A stretch of DNA of 64,000 bases from Bog-532 sp963830385 (GTDB taxonomy: Bacteria; Actinomycetota; Actinomycetes; Streptosporangiales; Streptosporangiaceae): NCBI GenBank assembly GCA_963830385.1, contig CAWHMD010000002.1:186001-250000 (forward strand), given 5' to 3'. Each line of letters begins with the position of its first letter. Within the stretch, counting starts at the first letter, position 1. Shown one piece after another: positions 1-8,959 of the stretch. Below the pieces are notes generated by a model. It ran no database searches. It saw only the letters and a list, made by a program, of their open reading frames with translations, and had not been told where the DNA came from. Position numbers and translations under genes: made by a program.

Positions 1-36
1 GTCGCGCACCTGCTGGACGCGCACGCGCGGAGCTGA
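1..36 (+). CDS. 3' end of a CDS cut by the window edge
   Basis: One forward frame is open from the first base to a TGA at 34-36 and would encode the tail VAHLLDAHARS. It ends 20 bases before the convergent lipoprotein stop codon, the spacing expected for two real converging genes. Only eleven residues are visible, so no family can be named and the tail could be chance. Confidence 0.35.
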   Translation, partial: VAHLLDAHARS

Positions 37-56
37 CGCGCCCGTCGAGCACCCCA

Positions 57-1235
57 TCAGCTGCCTTGGTTGTAGGGGTTGTAGGGGATGTCGGCGATTA
101 CGCCTTGGGTGCCGGCGGGGGCGTACATCAGCATCTGGGTGGCGCTGGTGGCGGGGGTGAACCAGAGCAGCGACGTGCTGGCTTCGCAGCTGGTCTGGGC
201 GCGGACCAGGAGGCGCGAGCCGAGGGCGGTCACGATCTGGTTGTCGTTGCCGGTGGTGCCTGGGACGCTGACCGGCGCGGCGGCTCCGGTGCTGGCCGGC
301 TTGGCGATGAAGATGACTCCGCAGGCGCCGGTGGCCTGCAGGTACAGGCCGCCGGGCAACTGCCAGGCGTTGATGTCGCCGAGGTCGGGGCCGCTGGAGC
401 TGCGCTGCTGGGTCAGCGCGGCCGGCTTGGCGCCGCTGGCTGGGACGAGCCACAGGCGTGCGGCGGCCGTGCCGGGCGCGAGGCAGCTGGCCAGGATCGT
501 GCTCGCGTTCCACCAGCGCACCGGCTGGCAGGTGGGGTTGCCGGCGACCGGCAGCGAGCGGAGGACCTTGCCCGCGTTGCTGACCAGTTCCAGGGCCTTG
601 GCGCCGTTGACGGCGAGGGTGGTGCCGTCCGGCGCGTCGACCGCGGTGCTGGCGGTGCCGGCCGGGCCGGAGGCCAGCACCTGCTCCTGCCGCCCGTTCA
701 GGTCGTAGCGGAGGATCTTGCCGGTGCTCATGACCTGCTGGGCGGCGAGGATGGCGGTGCCGTCCGGCCGGGTGTAACCGATCGGCTGGGTGCCGCCGGG
801 CAGCTTGAAGCTGGTGAACTTCCCGGTCGCCAGCACCAGCTGGCCGACGGTGCCGTCCGGGCCGGTGAACAGCGCCCGGGTCTTGTCGCCGGACCAGCCG
901 ATCAGGGTCCAGTTGTCCTGGCCCGCGGGCCAGTTGTACAGCGCGTCCCGGTAGCCGTTCGGGCCGACCAGGTAGAGGGTGGTCGGCCCGGTCTTGCGGG
1001 GGGTGACGCCGCCGCTGGTGGAGGCCGAGTACTGGGCCAGCGACCAGCCTGCGCCCACCTCGGACCAGGAAATCTTCACCGGGCCGGTCCCGGTGGCCGT
1101 GGCCGGGGACTGATGGCTGGCCGGCTGGGCCTGGCCGCCGCCCGCCGAGGCACAGCCCGCCACCGCCATCACGGTCAGCAGCGGGAGCACCGCCCACCGC
1201 GACCGCCTGTTACTCCGCTGGACCCCGATACCCAT
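57..1235 (-). CDS. Secreted lipoprotein, probable beta-propeller
   Basis: 392-residue exported lipoprotein of unknown function. The first ~30 residues are basic then hydrophobic and end in the lipobox VAGCASA, so the protein should be lipid-anchored on the outer face of the membrane. The rest is rich in Gly, Thr and short beta-strand blocks with recurring aromatic and LV-rich patterns, which suggests a TolB/WD40-like propeller, though no blades were aligned. It is the last gene of a reverse cluster with the FHA-domain gene and an unknown gene. Its general layout recalls the lipoproteins at 44.5 and 56.4 kb, but I see no close sequence match. Confidence 0.75.
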   Translation of the reverse strand: MGIGVQRSNRRSRWAVLPLLTVMAVAGCASAGGGQAQPASHQSPATATGTGPVKISWSEVGAGWSLAQYSASTSGGVTPRKTGPTTLYLVGPNGYRDALYNWPAGQDNWTLIGWSGDKTRALFTGPDGTVGQLVLATGKFTSFKLPGGTQPIGYTRPDGTAILAAQQVMSTGKILRYDLNGRQEQVLASGPAGTASTAVDAPDGTTLAVNGAKALELVSNAGKVLRSLPVAGNPTCQPVRWWNASTILASCLAPGTAAARLWLVPASGAKPAALTQQRSSSGPDLGDINAWQLPGGLYLQATGACGVIFIAKPASTGAAAPVSVPGTTGNDNQIVTALGSRLLVRAQTSCEASTSLLWFTPATSATQMLMYAPAGTQGVIADIPYNPYNQGS

Positions 1236-1304
1236 GTTGTCTCCCCGTGGCTCTCAAACAGCCTTCACCCAGTGAGACGCTCGCCGTGGCGTGCGGTTGG
1301 GGAG

Positions 1305-2144
1305 TCATGCGCCTTTCGGGCGGTACTGGAGGCGTTTGCGCGCGTTTTCGGTGACACCGGTGCGCTCGTTGCGGGCGGCCAGCTGGCGGGCCTCGTCCAG
1401 ATCGACGGGGGTGAGCAGGCCGTTCGCGAGCAGGAAGCCGGCCAGGTTGCGGGAGTGCCCGCGCTCGTTCCAGATCAGCCCCTGGAGCAGCTTTTTGTAA
1501 TCGGAAATGGCGCCTTCGCCGGACAGGTCGAGCGCGACCACGACGTCCATCATTGGCATGGTCTGGGGGGCGGCCACGCCCAGCACGTACTCCTGGTAGT
1601 AGAAGGCCATCGCCAGCCGGGCCGTGTTGTTGCGGTCGAACCAGGCGCGGACCCGCGCCACCGCGTCCTCGCCGGGCGGGCCGCCCGAACGGCCCAGCAC
1701 CCGGCCGTCCTGGGTGACGGGCTGGGTGTCAGAGGAGCCGGGCACCGGGACGGCCGGCTCGGCCGCCATCGTCAGCCGGATCCGGACCACCCACTTGCCT
1801 ACGCTGACCAGCCAGGATCCCTCCTCCAGGGCGAACGGGAGGGCCTCGTAATGGGCGGGCGCGACCGGCAGCACGTGGCGGGCCGCCTGCTGCACGGCCT
1901 CGGCGGCGGGCGGCGCGCCGGAGCCCTGGTCGGGGGCCAGGTACACCCGGTAGGTGCTGTCCCGGCTGAACAGCTCCCAGCGATGGTGCACGTAGCGCAG
2001 CCCGGCGCAGCGGGGCGCCCGGTGCAGGGTGAGGTCCTCGTTGTTGCTGAGCACGCCACGGTCCAGCCAGGTGATCTCCTCCGGCGGGCAGCGCGTCCAG
2101 TCCCCGCGCGCCGCCGCCCACACAAAGAGCTGGCTGGTCGTCAC
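1305..2144 (-). CDS. Uncharacterised protein next to FHA gene
   Basis: 279-residue soluble protein that I do not recognise. It has no signal peptide or membrane segment. The N-terminal half is beta-rich, a Pro/Ser-rich linker lies near residues 130-160, and the C-terminal third is helical (RVRAWFDRNNTARLAMAFYY; DYKKLLQGLIWNERGHSRN), resembling a small interaction or winged-helix domain. It starts 17 bases after the stop of the FHA-domain gene and is probably cotranscribed with it, so a role in the same phosphothreonine-dependent signalling is possible but inferred only from position. Confidence 0.7.
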   Translation of the reverse strand: MTTSQLFVWAAARGDWTRCPPEEITWLDRGVLSNNEDLTLHRAPRCAGLRYVHHRWELFSRDSTYRVYLAPDQGSGAPPAAEAVQQAARHVLPVAPAHYEALPFALEEGSWLVSVGKWVVRIRLTMAAEPAVPVPGSSDTQPVTQDGRVLGRSGGPPGEDAVARVRAWFDRNNTARLAMAFYYQEYVLGVAAPQTMPMMDVVVALDLSGEGAISDYKKLLQGLIWNERGHSRNLAGFLLANGLLTPVDLDEARQLAARNERTGVTENARKRLQYRPKGA

Positions 2145-2161
2145 GGGACGACTTTAGCGAA

Positions 2162-3220
2162 TCAGCCGATCTGGACCTCAGACTGCAGCGCGTCCGGCCG
2201 GGTGCCCCAGCGGATCGAGTCGCCGGTGCTGACCGGCTGCTCGCCGGTAACCGGGCGGCCGTTCAGGGTGATCCCGTTCATGCCCAGGTTGGTCACGTAC
2301 CACTGGCCACCGTCGTAGGTGAACTTGGCATGCTCACGGGACACCGTCGGCACCTCCGGCAGGCCCAGCTCGACCGAGTGGCCGCGGCCGGCCCGGGCCC
2401 CGGACACGGTGGTCTCGGCCACCTTGCCCCCGGTGATCAGGCGCAGCGGCGGAGCCGCGTGGTGGTTGGCCTCCAGCACGGTGGGCAGGCCGCTGACCGT
2501 GGCGCCGTGCGGCCCGGCCTGAGCCTGGGTGTACCCGTCGTTGGCCTGGTGGTGGTCGGGCACCAGCTGCGGCCGCGGGTACGGGTCGGCCTGCCGCTGC
2601 TGATCGGGGGCCGGGGCTGGCGCCTGGACCTGGGCCGGGGCGGCGCCCTCGGCGTAGGGGTTGACCGGCTGGCCCTGCCGGAGCCGGTAACGGCCCGGCA
2701 GGATCGAGGGGTCAGCGATGATGCGGACCTCGGCCGGCACCCGCTGGGCCAGCCGGGCACCGTGCTCGGCGACCTTTTCCTGGTAGACCTCGGCGGCGGA
2801 CTGCATGACCACGCTGGGCTCCATCCGCTCCCCCAGCACCGCCAGGTCCTCCGGGTTCATCCGCAGGTCGACCACGTCGGGGGCCAGCAGCGCGCCGGAC
2901 GGCGTGGTCACGAACACCTCGGGCAGGTGCCGCAGCGCCTGCTGCAGCACGTCCTGCCCGTCCCGCCAGGGCCGGGAGGAGATCCGCTGGACCCAGGGGT
3001 GGTCGCGGTTCACGCCCAGCGCCCGCAGCCCGTACACGGCGGCGGCGGCGATGGCCGCGATCACCAGCAGGAAGATGGTGGCCCCGAGGACCGACCCGGC
3101 GATCAGGTACAGCACGATCCAGACCGCCACGATCGCGGCCACGATCTGCCACCGTCTGCGGTTCCGCGACGGGAGAGAAGCCCGGCCCGCCCGGCGCACC
3201 GCCCCACCCTGCTGGCTCAT
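2162..3220 (-). CDS. Membrane-anchored FHA-domain protein
   Basis: 352 residues. A basic N-terminus is followed by two closely spaced hydrophobic segments (about residues 26-66). A cytoplasmic region beginning near residue 75 resembles the N-terminal FHA-associated domain of actinobacterial FhaA-type proteins (DVLQQALRHLPEVFVTTPSG; ILPGRYRLRQGQPV). A Gln/Pro-rich linker comes next, then a C-terminal FHA domain with the conserved strand pattern GRGHSVELG, TVSREHAKFTYD and NLGMNGITLNGRPV. FHA domains bind phosphothreonine peptides, usually from Ser/Thr kinase targets. No kinase gene lies in the window. First gene of a three-gene reverse cluster. Confidence 0.85.
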   Translation of the reverse strand: MSQQGGAVRRAGRASLPSRNRRRWQIVAAIVAVWIVLYLIAGSVLGATIFLLVIAAIAAAAVYGLRALGVNRDHPWVQRISSRPWRDGQDVLQQALRHLPEVFVTTPSGALLAPDVVDLRMNPEDLAVLGERMEPSVVMQSAAEVYQEKVAEHGARLAQRVPAEVRIIADPSILPGRYRLRQGQPVNPYAEGAAPAQVQAPAPAPDQQRQADPYPRPQLVPDHHQANDGYTQAQAGPHGATVSGLPTVLEANHHAAPPLRLITGGKVAETTVSGARAGRGHSVELGLPEVPTVSREHAKFTYDGGQWYVTNLGMNGITLNGRPVTGEQPVSTGDSIRWGTRPDALQSEVQIG

Positions 3221-3653
3221 CGACCACCACCGTCCTCGTTATGAATTCGCTATCTCCACGGTGCACGGATCCAGGGCCGTCCGCACGCCAAACGCCTCAT
3301 CCCAAATGTCGAGGATGCTGCCCGCAGACGCGCGCGTCAACGAAAACGGGCCAGCTTCCAGACACCTGGAAGTTATGGACGCCCAGCTCAGCGCCCCGTC
3401 TGCGCCCGCTGAGAGCCAGCTGCGGGGCGCGCCGGGCGGCCGTCCGGCTCTGGGCAACCGCGGACGCAGGCGAGAACACCAGCAGAAGAAGGCCCCATAA
3501 CGTCGTCGCGCGGGGGTCGGCACCAACCCGATTGCGCCCGTGCCCGAGGACACCTTTTCATTCATTAAAAACGAATAAGTTTCAGAAGCCCGTCATAGAT
3601 TTCTCATATGTGCCACATATAAGACTTTCAGGGTCGGCGAAAAAATCCACCTC
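3221..3653. other. Intergenic region between divergent FHA and GT2 genes
   Basis: About 430 bases without a convincing gene. The ORFs crossing it lack ribosome-binding sites and typical codon use. The last ~110 bases (3545-3653) are clearly AT-rich compared with the surroundings and contain short T/A runs, so they probably hold the promoter of the glycosyltransferase operon. No clear inverted repeat or riboswitch was seen. Confidence 0.5.
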
Positions 3654-4949
3654 ATGATGATCGGCATGAAGCCACTAGAAACTGTCGCAGAATCCGGACC
3701 GGACGTGGCTGATCGCATTTTCTCGCCGCCGCAGGTGGACATTGTGGTCCCGGTAAAAGACGAGGAAAACGATCTGGGCCCCAGCGTCCGGCGGCTCTAT
3801 GCATTTCTGCGGGGGGAATTCCCTTTCTCGGCCCGCATCACGATCGCCGACAACGGCAGCACCGACCGCACCTGGGCGGTGGCCACCACGCTGAGCCGGG
3901 AACTGCCCGGCGTCGCGGCCGTGCACATGGACCAGGCCGGCCGGGGCCGGGCGCTGCGGGCCATCTGGTCCGGCAGCGACGCCGAGGTGCTGGCCTACAT
4001 GGACGTCGACTTGTCGACCGACCTGAACGCGCTGCTGCCGCTGGTCGCCCCGCTGCTGTCCGGGCACAGCGACGTGGCCATCGGCACCCGGCTGGCCCGC
4101 GGCTCCCGGGTGGTCCGGGGGCCACGCCGGGAGGTGATCTCGCGCAGCTACAACCTGCTGCTGCGGGCCTCGCTGGGGGCCGAGTTCAGCGACGCGCAGT
4201 GCGGGTTCAAGGCCATCCGGCGCGACCAGGCCCGCGCGCTGCTGCCGCTGACCGAGGACACCGGGTGGTTCTTCGACACCGAGCTGCTGGTGCTGGCCGA
4301 GCGGGCCGGGCTGCGCATCCACGAGGTCCCGGTCGACTGGATCGACGACACCGACTCCCGGGTCGACATCGTGGCCACCGCCCTGGCCGACCTGCGCGGC
4401 ATCGCCCGCCTCAGCATCGGGCTGCTGCGCGGCACGATCAAGGTCCCGACGCTGCGGGACTCCGCGGCCGGGGCGTTCGCGGCCGGGTACCCGCGGGGCC
4501 GGACCGGCCGAGGTGAACTGGGCTGGCAGATCGCCGGGTTCGCGGCCATCGGGGTCGCCAGCACCGTGGCCTACCTGCTGCTGTTCCTGCTGCTGCGCAC
4601 CGTGATGCCCGCGCTGGCCGCCAACGCGCTCAGCCTGCTGATCACCGCGATCGCCAACACGGCCGCCAACCGGCGGCTGACGTTCGGCATCCGCGGCCGC
4701 GCGCAGGCCGCGCAGCACCAGATCAAGGGCCTGATCGCCTTCGGGATCAGCTTCGGCCTGACCACCGGCGCGCTGGCCGGGCTGCACGCGGCCACCACCT
4801 CCCCCGGCCGTGGCGCCGAGGTCGCGGTGCTGGTGGTGGCGAACCTGGTCGCCACCGTCATCCGGTTCGTACTCTACCGGAGCTGGGTGTTCGGCCGCCG
4901 GCGCCCCTCATCGCTATCACCCGCTACCAACGACGGGAGCCTGTCGTGA
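3654..4949 (+). CDS. GT2 polyprenyl-phosphate glycosyltransferase fused to GtrA domain
   Basis: 431 residues in two parts. Residues ~28-260 are a family-2 glycosyltransferase of the dolichol-phosphate-mannose synthase type: VDIVVPVKDEENDLG at the nucleotide-binding end, ADNGSTDRTW, the metal-binding YMDVDLSTD and QCGFKAIRRDQA. Residues ~290-415 form four membrane helices typical of the GtrA family, thought to handle lipid-linked sugars. The enzyme should load a sugar from a nucleotide donor onto polyprenyl phosphate. The downstream PMT-type transferase overlaps it by GTGA, so the lipid-linked sugar is probably that enzyme's donor. The start could also be the second or third nearby ATG. Confidence 0.88.
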   Translation: MMIGMKPLETVAESGPDVADRIFSPPQVDIVVPVKDEENDLGPSVRRLYAFLRGEFPFSARITIADNGSTDRTWAVATTLSRELPGVAAVHMDQAGRGRALRAIWSGSDAEVLAYMDVDLSTDLNALLPLVAPLLSGHSDVAIGTRLARGSRVVRGPRREVISRSYNLLLRASLGAEFSDAQCGFKAIRRDQARALLPLTEDTGWFFDTELLVLAERAGLRIHEVPVDWIDDTDSRVDIVATALADLRGIARLSIGLLRGTIKVPTLRDSAAGAFAAGYPRGRTGRGELGWQIAGFAAIGVASTVAYLLLFLLLRTVMPALAANALSLLITAIANTAANRRLTFGIRGRAQAAQHQIKGLIAFGISFGLTTGALAGLHAATTSPGRGAEVAVLVVANLVATVIRFVLYRSWVFGRRRPSSLSPATNDGSLS

Positions 4950-7036
4950 CCACCACCGCCACCCCGCCTTCGATCCGGGGCCGGCACGAGCCGCCGCGCG
5001 GCCGGGCCAGACGGCTGCTCTACGGGCAGGCCACCGACCCGCGGTGGGTCCGCCCGGCCCTGCTCGGGCTGCTGGCCCTGACCGCGCTGGCGTACCTGAT
5101 CGACCTGAGCCGCAACGGCTGGGGCAACGACTTCTACTCGGCCGCGGTGCTGGCCGGGACCAAGAGCTGGAAGGCGTTCTTCTTCGGCTCGTTCGACGCC
5201 TCCAGCTTCATCACCGTGGACAAGACGCCGGCCTCGCTGTGGGTGATGGAGCTGTCGGGGCGGATCTTCGGGGTCAACTCCTGGAGCATGCTGGTCCCGC
5301 AGGCCCTCGAGGGAGTGGCCTGCGTGGGCGTGCTGTACGCGGCGGTGCGCCGGTGGTTCGGGCCGGCGGCCGGCCTGATCGCCGGCCTGGCCCTGGCGCT
5401 GACCCCGGTGGCCGCGCTGATGTTCCGGTTCAACAACCCCGACGCGCTGCTGGTGCTGCTGCTCACGGCCGCGACTTACGCGATGGTCCGGGCGCACGAG
5501 AACGGGCGGTCGCGCTGGCTGGTGCTGGCGGGGACGCTGGTCGGGTTCGCGTTCCTGGCCAAGATGCTGCAGGCGTTCCTGGTGGTGCCCGGGTTCGCGC
5601 TGGCCTACCTGTGGGCCGGACCGGTCCGGCTGCGCAAGCGGATCGGGCAGCTGCTGCTGTCCGGGCTGGCCATCGTGGTGGGCGCCGGCTGGTGGATCGC
5701 GATCGCCGAGCTGGTGCCGGCCGCCGACCGGCCCTACTTCGGCGGCTCCACCAACAACAACATCCTGCAGCTCGCCATCGGCTACAACGGCCTCGGCCGC
5801 CTGGACGGCAGCGAGACCGGCTCGATCGGCGGCGGCGGTGGCGGCGGTGGCGGCGCGGGCGGCGCCTTTGGCGGATCAACCGGGATCACCCGGCTGTTCA
5901 GCTCGGAGTTCGGCGGCCAGATCAGCTGGCTGCTCCCGGCCGCGCTGATCGCGCTGGCCGCCATGCTGTGGGTGTCCCGGCGGGCGATCCGCACGGACCG
6001 GACCCGCGCGGCGGCCCTGCTGTGGGGCGGTTGGCTGGTTGTCACCGGGCTGACGTTCAGCTACATGAGCGGCATCATCCACCCGTACTACATGGTGGCG
6101 CTGGCGCCCGCGATCGCGGCGCTGGCCGGCATCGGGGCCATGGCCGTGTGTAAGCAAACACCGTGGGAGCGGACGCTGGGCTGGCCGGGGCGGCTGGTTC
6201 TCTCGGCGGCGGTCGGGGTGACCGCGGGCTGGTCGTTTGCCCTGCTGGAGCGGACGCCGGCCTGGCTGCCGTGGCTGCGGTTCGTGATCGTGGTGGCCGG
6301 GGGCCTGGCGATGCTGGGCATCCTGGCTGGGCCGTGGATCACGGGGCGGGGACGCCTCGGGCTGGCCGGGATTCCGGTCGTGCTCGCCCTGGTGGCCGGG
6401 CTGGCCGGGCCGGCCACGTACGCGATCGAGACCGTGGCGACCACGCACACCGGGTCGATACCGTCGGCCGGGCCGGCCTCGGCCGGCGGGCTCGGCGGCG
6501 CCCCGGGCGGCGGCGGTGCGCCGGGCGGCCGGACCGGGCGGAGTCTCGGGACTGGTGCGCTTGGTAAGACGGGCACGACCGGCGGGACTGGAGCCACTGG
6601 CGGGACCGGGACTGGCTCGCGAGCCGGAGGGCCTCCGGGTGGCATGAGGGCCGGCACCGGTGGCCCCGGTGGCCTCAGCGGCAGCGCCCAGGTCAGCAGT
6701 GCCCTGCTCAAGCTGCTGGAGAACGGGGCGTCGGGCTACAAGTGGGTCGCCGCCACCGTCGGCTCGCAAGAGGCGGCGCCGCTGGAGCTCGCTACCGGCG
6801 GTGAGGCGGTCATGGCCATCGGCGGATTCAACGGGACCGACCCGTCGCCGACGCTGGCCCAGTTCAAGGCGATGGTGGCCAAGGGTGAGATCCACTACTA
6901 CCTGGGCGCCAACAGCGAGAGCTTCGGCGGCGGCACCCATTCGTCCACGATCACCAGCTGGGTGGAGGCCCACTTCAAGAAGGAGACCGTCGGCGGCACC
7001 ACCGTCTACGACCTCACCCAGTCCAAGAGCTCCTGA
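4946..7036 (+). CDS. GT39/ArnT-like membrane glycosyltransferase (PMT family)
   Basis: 696-residue multi-pass protein with a GTG start inside the GTGA overlap with the GT2 gene. The first large segment carries the family landmarks NGWGNDFYSAAVLAGTKSW, FITVDKTPASLWVM and a long series of membrane helices; the early acidic pair ND and the VDKTP loop match bacterial PMT/ArnT-type enzymes that use polyprenyl-phosphate sugars. A poly-Gly loop lies at ~293-305 and a long Gly/Thr/Pro-rich stretch at ~510-575 precedes a soluble C-terminal domain (SALLKLLENGASGYKWVAAT). It likely transfers the lipid-linked sugar to an envelope protein or polymer outside the membrane. The acceptor is unknown. Confidence 0.88.
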   Translation: MTTTATPPSIRGRHEPPRGRARRLLYGQATDPRWVRPALLGLLALTALAYLIDLSRNGWGNDFYSAAVLAGTKSWKAFFFGSFDASSFITVDKTPASLWVMELSGRIFGVNSWSMLVPQALEGVACVGVLYAAVRRWFGPAAGLIAGLALALTPVAALMFRFNNPDALLVLLLTAATYAMVRAHENGRSRWLVLAGTLVGFAFLAKMLQAFLVVPGFALAYLWAGPVRLRKRIGQLLLSGLAIVVGAGWWIAIAELVPAADRPYFGGSTNNNILQLAIGYNGLGRLDGSETGSIGGGGGGGGGAGGAFGGSTGITRLFSSEFGGQISWLLPAALIALAAMLWVSRRAIRTDRTRAAALLWGGWLVVTGLTFSYMSGIIHPYYMVALAPAIAALAGIGAMAVCKQTPWERTLGWPGRLVLSAAVGVTAGWSFALLERTPAWLPWLRFVIVVAGGLAMLGILAGPWITGRGRLGLAGIPVVLALVAGLAGPATYAIETVATTHTGSIPSAGPASAGGLGGAPGGGGAPGGRTGRSLGTGALGKTGTTGGTGATGGTGTGSRAGGPPGGMRAGTGGPGGLSGSAQVSSALLKLLENGASGYKWVAATVGSQEAAPLELATGGEAVMAIGGFNGTDPSPTLAQFKAMVAKGEIHYYLGANSESFGGGTHSSTITSWVEAHFKKETVGGTTVYDLTQSKSS

Positions 7037-7060
7037 GCGCTGAGCGCCCAGGGGTGGGAG

Positions 7061-7086
7061 GCCCGGGTCCCGATCGGGGCCTGGGC
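7061..7086 (+). terminator. Stem-loop after the glycosyltransferase operon
   Basis: GCCCGGGTCCCGA at 7061-7073 pairs with TCGGGGCCTGGGC at 7074-7086, with two G-U pairs and a GATC turn, 25 bases after the stop codon. No U-tract follows, as is usual in high-GC actinobacteria. It separates the glycosyltransferase operon from vapBC. Confidence 0.5.
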
Positions 7087-7136
7087 TTCCCCGCACGTCC
7101 GTCGCTATCATGGGATATCAGGAAGGGTGGTGGCGC

Positions 7137-7358
7137 ATGACTGACATGCTGATTCGCGACCTGCCCGATGACGTGGTGGCCGCGCTGGATGCCCAGGCGG
7201 AACGACTGGGCATTTCGCGCAGCGAGTATGTACGCCGTCGCCTCACGCAGGACGCGGTCACGTCCGGCGCGACGGTAAGCACCAGTGATCTGGCCCGGTT
7301 CGCTGAGGCGTTCGCCGACCTGGAAAACCCGGATGTGATGTCCCGCGCATGGCGGTGA
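7137..7358 (+). CDS. vapB: VapB-like ribbon-helix-helix antitoxin
   Basis: 73 residues from the ATG at 7137, chosen because AGGAAGG lies just upstream; a longer frame from 7110 would add nine residues across this site. The N-terminal MLIRDLPDDVVAALDAQAER followed by LGISRSEYVRRRL is a ribbon-helix-helix DNA-binding domain, and the acidic C-terminus (FADLENPDVMSRAWR) fits a toxin-binding tail. It should neutralise the adjacent PIN toxin and repress the shared promoter. The toxin gene overlaps its 3' end by 10 bases. Confidence 0.88.
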   Translation: MTDMLIRDLPDDVVAALDAQAERLGISRSEYVRRRLTQDAVTSGATVSTSDLARFAEAFADLENPDVMSRAWR

Positions 7359-7762
7359 CGACCTGGCTCATAGACAAGTCCGCGCTGGTGCGCTTGGCGA
7401 CCAGCCCGGATGCGGATGAATGGGCGCAGCGAATTCAGCGCGGCCTGGTACGCATCACCACCGTCACCCGCCTCGAGGTCGGTTACTCAGCCCGATCAGG
7501 CAAAGAATTGCGCGCTGGCCTGCGGCAACCGCCGCTGTCAGCCATGCCGATCGAATACCTGACTCCGGCCATCGAGGATCGGGCCGTCGAGGTTCTCAGT
7601 CTCCTGGCTGACCGTGGTCAGCATCGTGCACCGTCGATACCGGATCTCATCATCGCGGCAACCGCGGAACTCTCCGGGGGCACCGTCCTGCACCTCGACA
7701 AAGACTTCGACGTCATCGCCGAGATCACCGGGCAGTCGCTAGAACGGCTAAGGACAGCTTGA
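7349..7762 (+). CDS. vapC: VapC-like PIN-domain ribonuclease toxin
   Basis: 137 residues. PIN-domain acidic residues are all present: D9 (LIDKSA), E43 (TRLEVG), D99 (IPDLIIAATA) and D117/D119 (LHLDKDFD), which would bind Mg2+ or Mn2+ for RNA cleavage. VapC enzymes usually cut tRNA or rRNA at specific sites; the target here cannot be told from sequence. Its start lies within the antitoxin gene, the normal VapBC arrangement. The pair appears intact and so probably active. Confidence 0.9.
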   Translation: MAVTTWLIDKSALVRLATSPDADEWAQRIQRGLVRITTVTRLEVGYSARSGKELRAGLRQPPLSAMPIEYLTPAIEDRAVEVLSLLADRGQHRAPSIPDLIIAATAELSGGTVLHLDKDFDVIAEITGQSLERLRTA

Positions 7763-7805
7763 GCCGATGCAGCGGGCGGGGCCGTCGGGGCGCATGCCGC
7801 CAGAG

Positions 7806-8786
7806 CTACCACTCCCAGTGAAAACCGACCACCGTATTTTCGATGAAGCTGAGGAAGCGGTGGGCCGAGTGCTGCGCATCCAGGCTGACCCGCTCGGAGC
7901 TGACGACGTCGCCGCCGATGCCGTCCCAGATGGCCCACCACACCGTGGCGGGGAGCATGTCGTGGTCAAACTCCACCCGGATATCAACGTTTTCCATACG
8001 GCGCCGGACCGCCCGCCGGTACTCGGCAAACTCGCCAGTCAGCTCGTCGTGCGGGAGCTGCGGGTAGCTGAAGCTGGTGACGTACTCCAGGGTGGCGGTC
8101 TCGCCGTAGCCGAGCGTGCGGGCCAGCAGCAGGTCGGTGGCGAAGATGCCGCTGGTGACCTCGCGGATCTGCGCGCCCAGCCCGGTGCAGCCCTGGATCA
8201 GGTCGATGGACAGCGCGCTGGTGTCGTAGATGTAGGGGATCCGCTGCACGTCGTCGGCGATCGCCTCGATCACCTGCAGGGTCCGGGTGCGGGTGGCCAG
8301 CCCGTCCGGGCCCACGTAGTGGTGGTCGTGCACCGACAGCGTCTGGTGCACGGCGGGCCCGATCGCGGTCTCCAGTTCCCGGCGGGTCCGGCTGCGGAGG
8401 GACCGGGGACCGGACAGCACCCGGGCCCGGCTGGATCCCTCCCACAGCTTCCAGAGCTGTTCGGCCTCGAAGCGGGGCAGGGTGAACGCGTCGATGAACA
8501 GCTGCAGCGCGGGCTTGCTGAGCAGCTTGCCGGACAGCGCCCGGGAGGTGGTGTCCTTGAGCTGACGGGGCATTACGTCGATGTCACGGGGACGGCGCGG
8601 GTAGTTCCACAGGTGCCGGGCCAGGACCTCGGCCACCGCCAGCTGGTTGATCTGCCCGGCCCGGCTGCGCTCGGCGTACTGTTCCCAGGTGCTGCGGTAG
8701 CGCCCCGGGCGCAGCAGCAGCTCCCGCAGGTAGGCGGCGGCCGCCTGCCGGGCGCCGTCGCCGCCCGGTCCCGGTCCTGCTGGCAC
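7806..8786 (-). CDS. Uncharacterised HTH-like actinobacterial protein
   Basis: 326 residues, GTG start with GAGGGA upstream. Residues ~30-105 contain repeated helical blocks (NQLAVAEVLARHLWNYPRR; LSGKLLSKPALQLFIDAFTL) resembling an atypical XRE-type DNA-binding domain. The C-terminal half (DHHYVGPDGLATRTRTLQVI; IYDTSALSIDLIQGCTGLG) looks like a beta-rich ligand or effector domain seen in actinobacterial regulators. No membrane segment. The final residues (VVGFHWEW) are typical of this protein type. Function unknown; a transcriptional regulator is the best guess. Confidence 0.65.
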   Translation of the reverse strand: MPAGPGPGGDGARQAAAAYLRELLLRPGRYRSTWEQYAERSRAGQINQLAVAEVLARHLWNYPRRPRDIDVMPRQLKDTTSRALSGKLLSKPALQLFIDAFTLPRFEAEQLWKLWEGSSRARVLSGPRSLRSRTRRELETAIGPAVHQTLSVHDHHYVGPDGLATRTRTLQVIEAIADDVQRIPYIYDTSALSIDLIQGCTGLGAQIREVTSGIFATDLLLARTLGYGETATLEYVTSFSYPQLPHDELTGEFAEYRRAVRRRMENVDIRVEFDHDMLPATVWWAIWDGIGGDVVSSERVSLDAQHSAHRFLSFIENTVVGFHWEW

Positions 8787-8959
8787 GTATCCCTCTCACC
8801 GGCTGAGAACTAAGCGCGACATACGCCGGTTACTGTACGACACAGCTGGTCTCGTTGAGGGGGCGAGATCAACGCCGCCGGAAATGGTCCTTCATTCCCC
8901 ATGCCTTCGGCCGGGCTGCGCACCGGCCGCGGGGCATGCGGCGGCTCCGTGGTGACGGC

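Noticed and set aside
66..2318. Long forward frame (750 codons) opposite the lipoprotein and FHA operon
   Set aside because: Antisense shadow caused by high GC: no ribosome-binding site, Arg/Gly/Ala-rich nonsense composition, while the reverse genes have clear domains.
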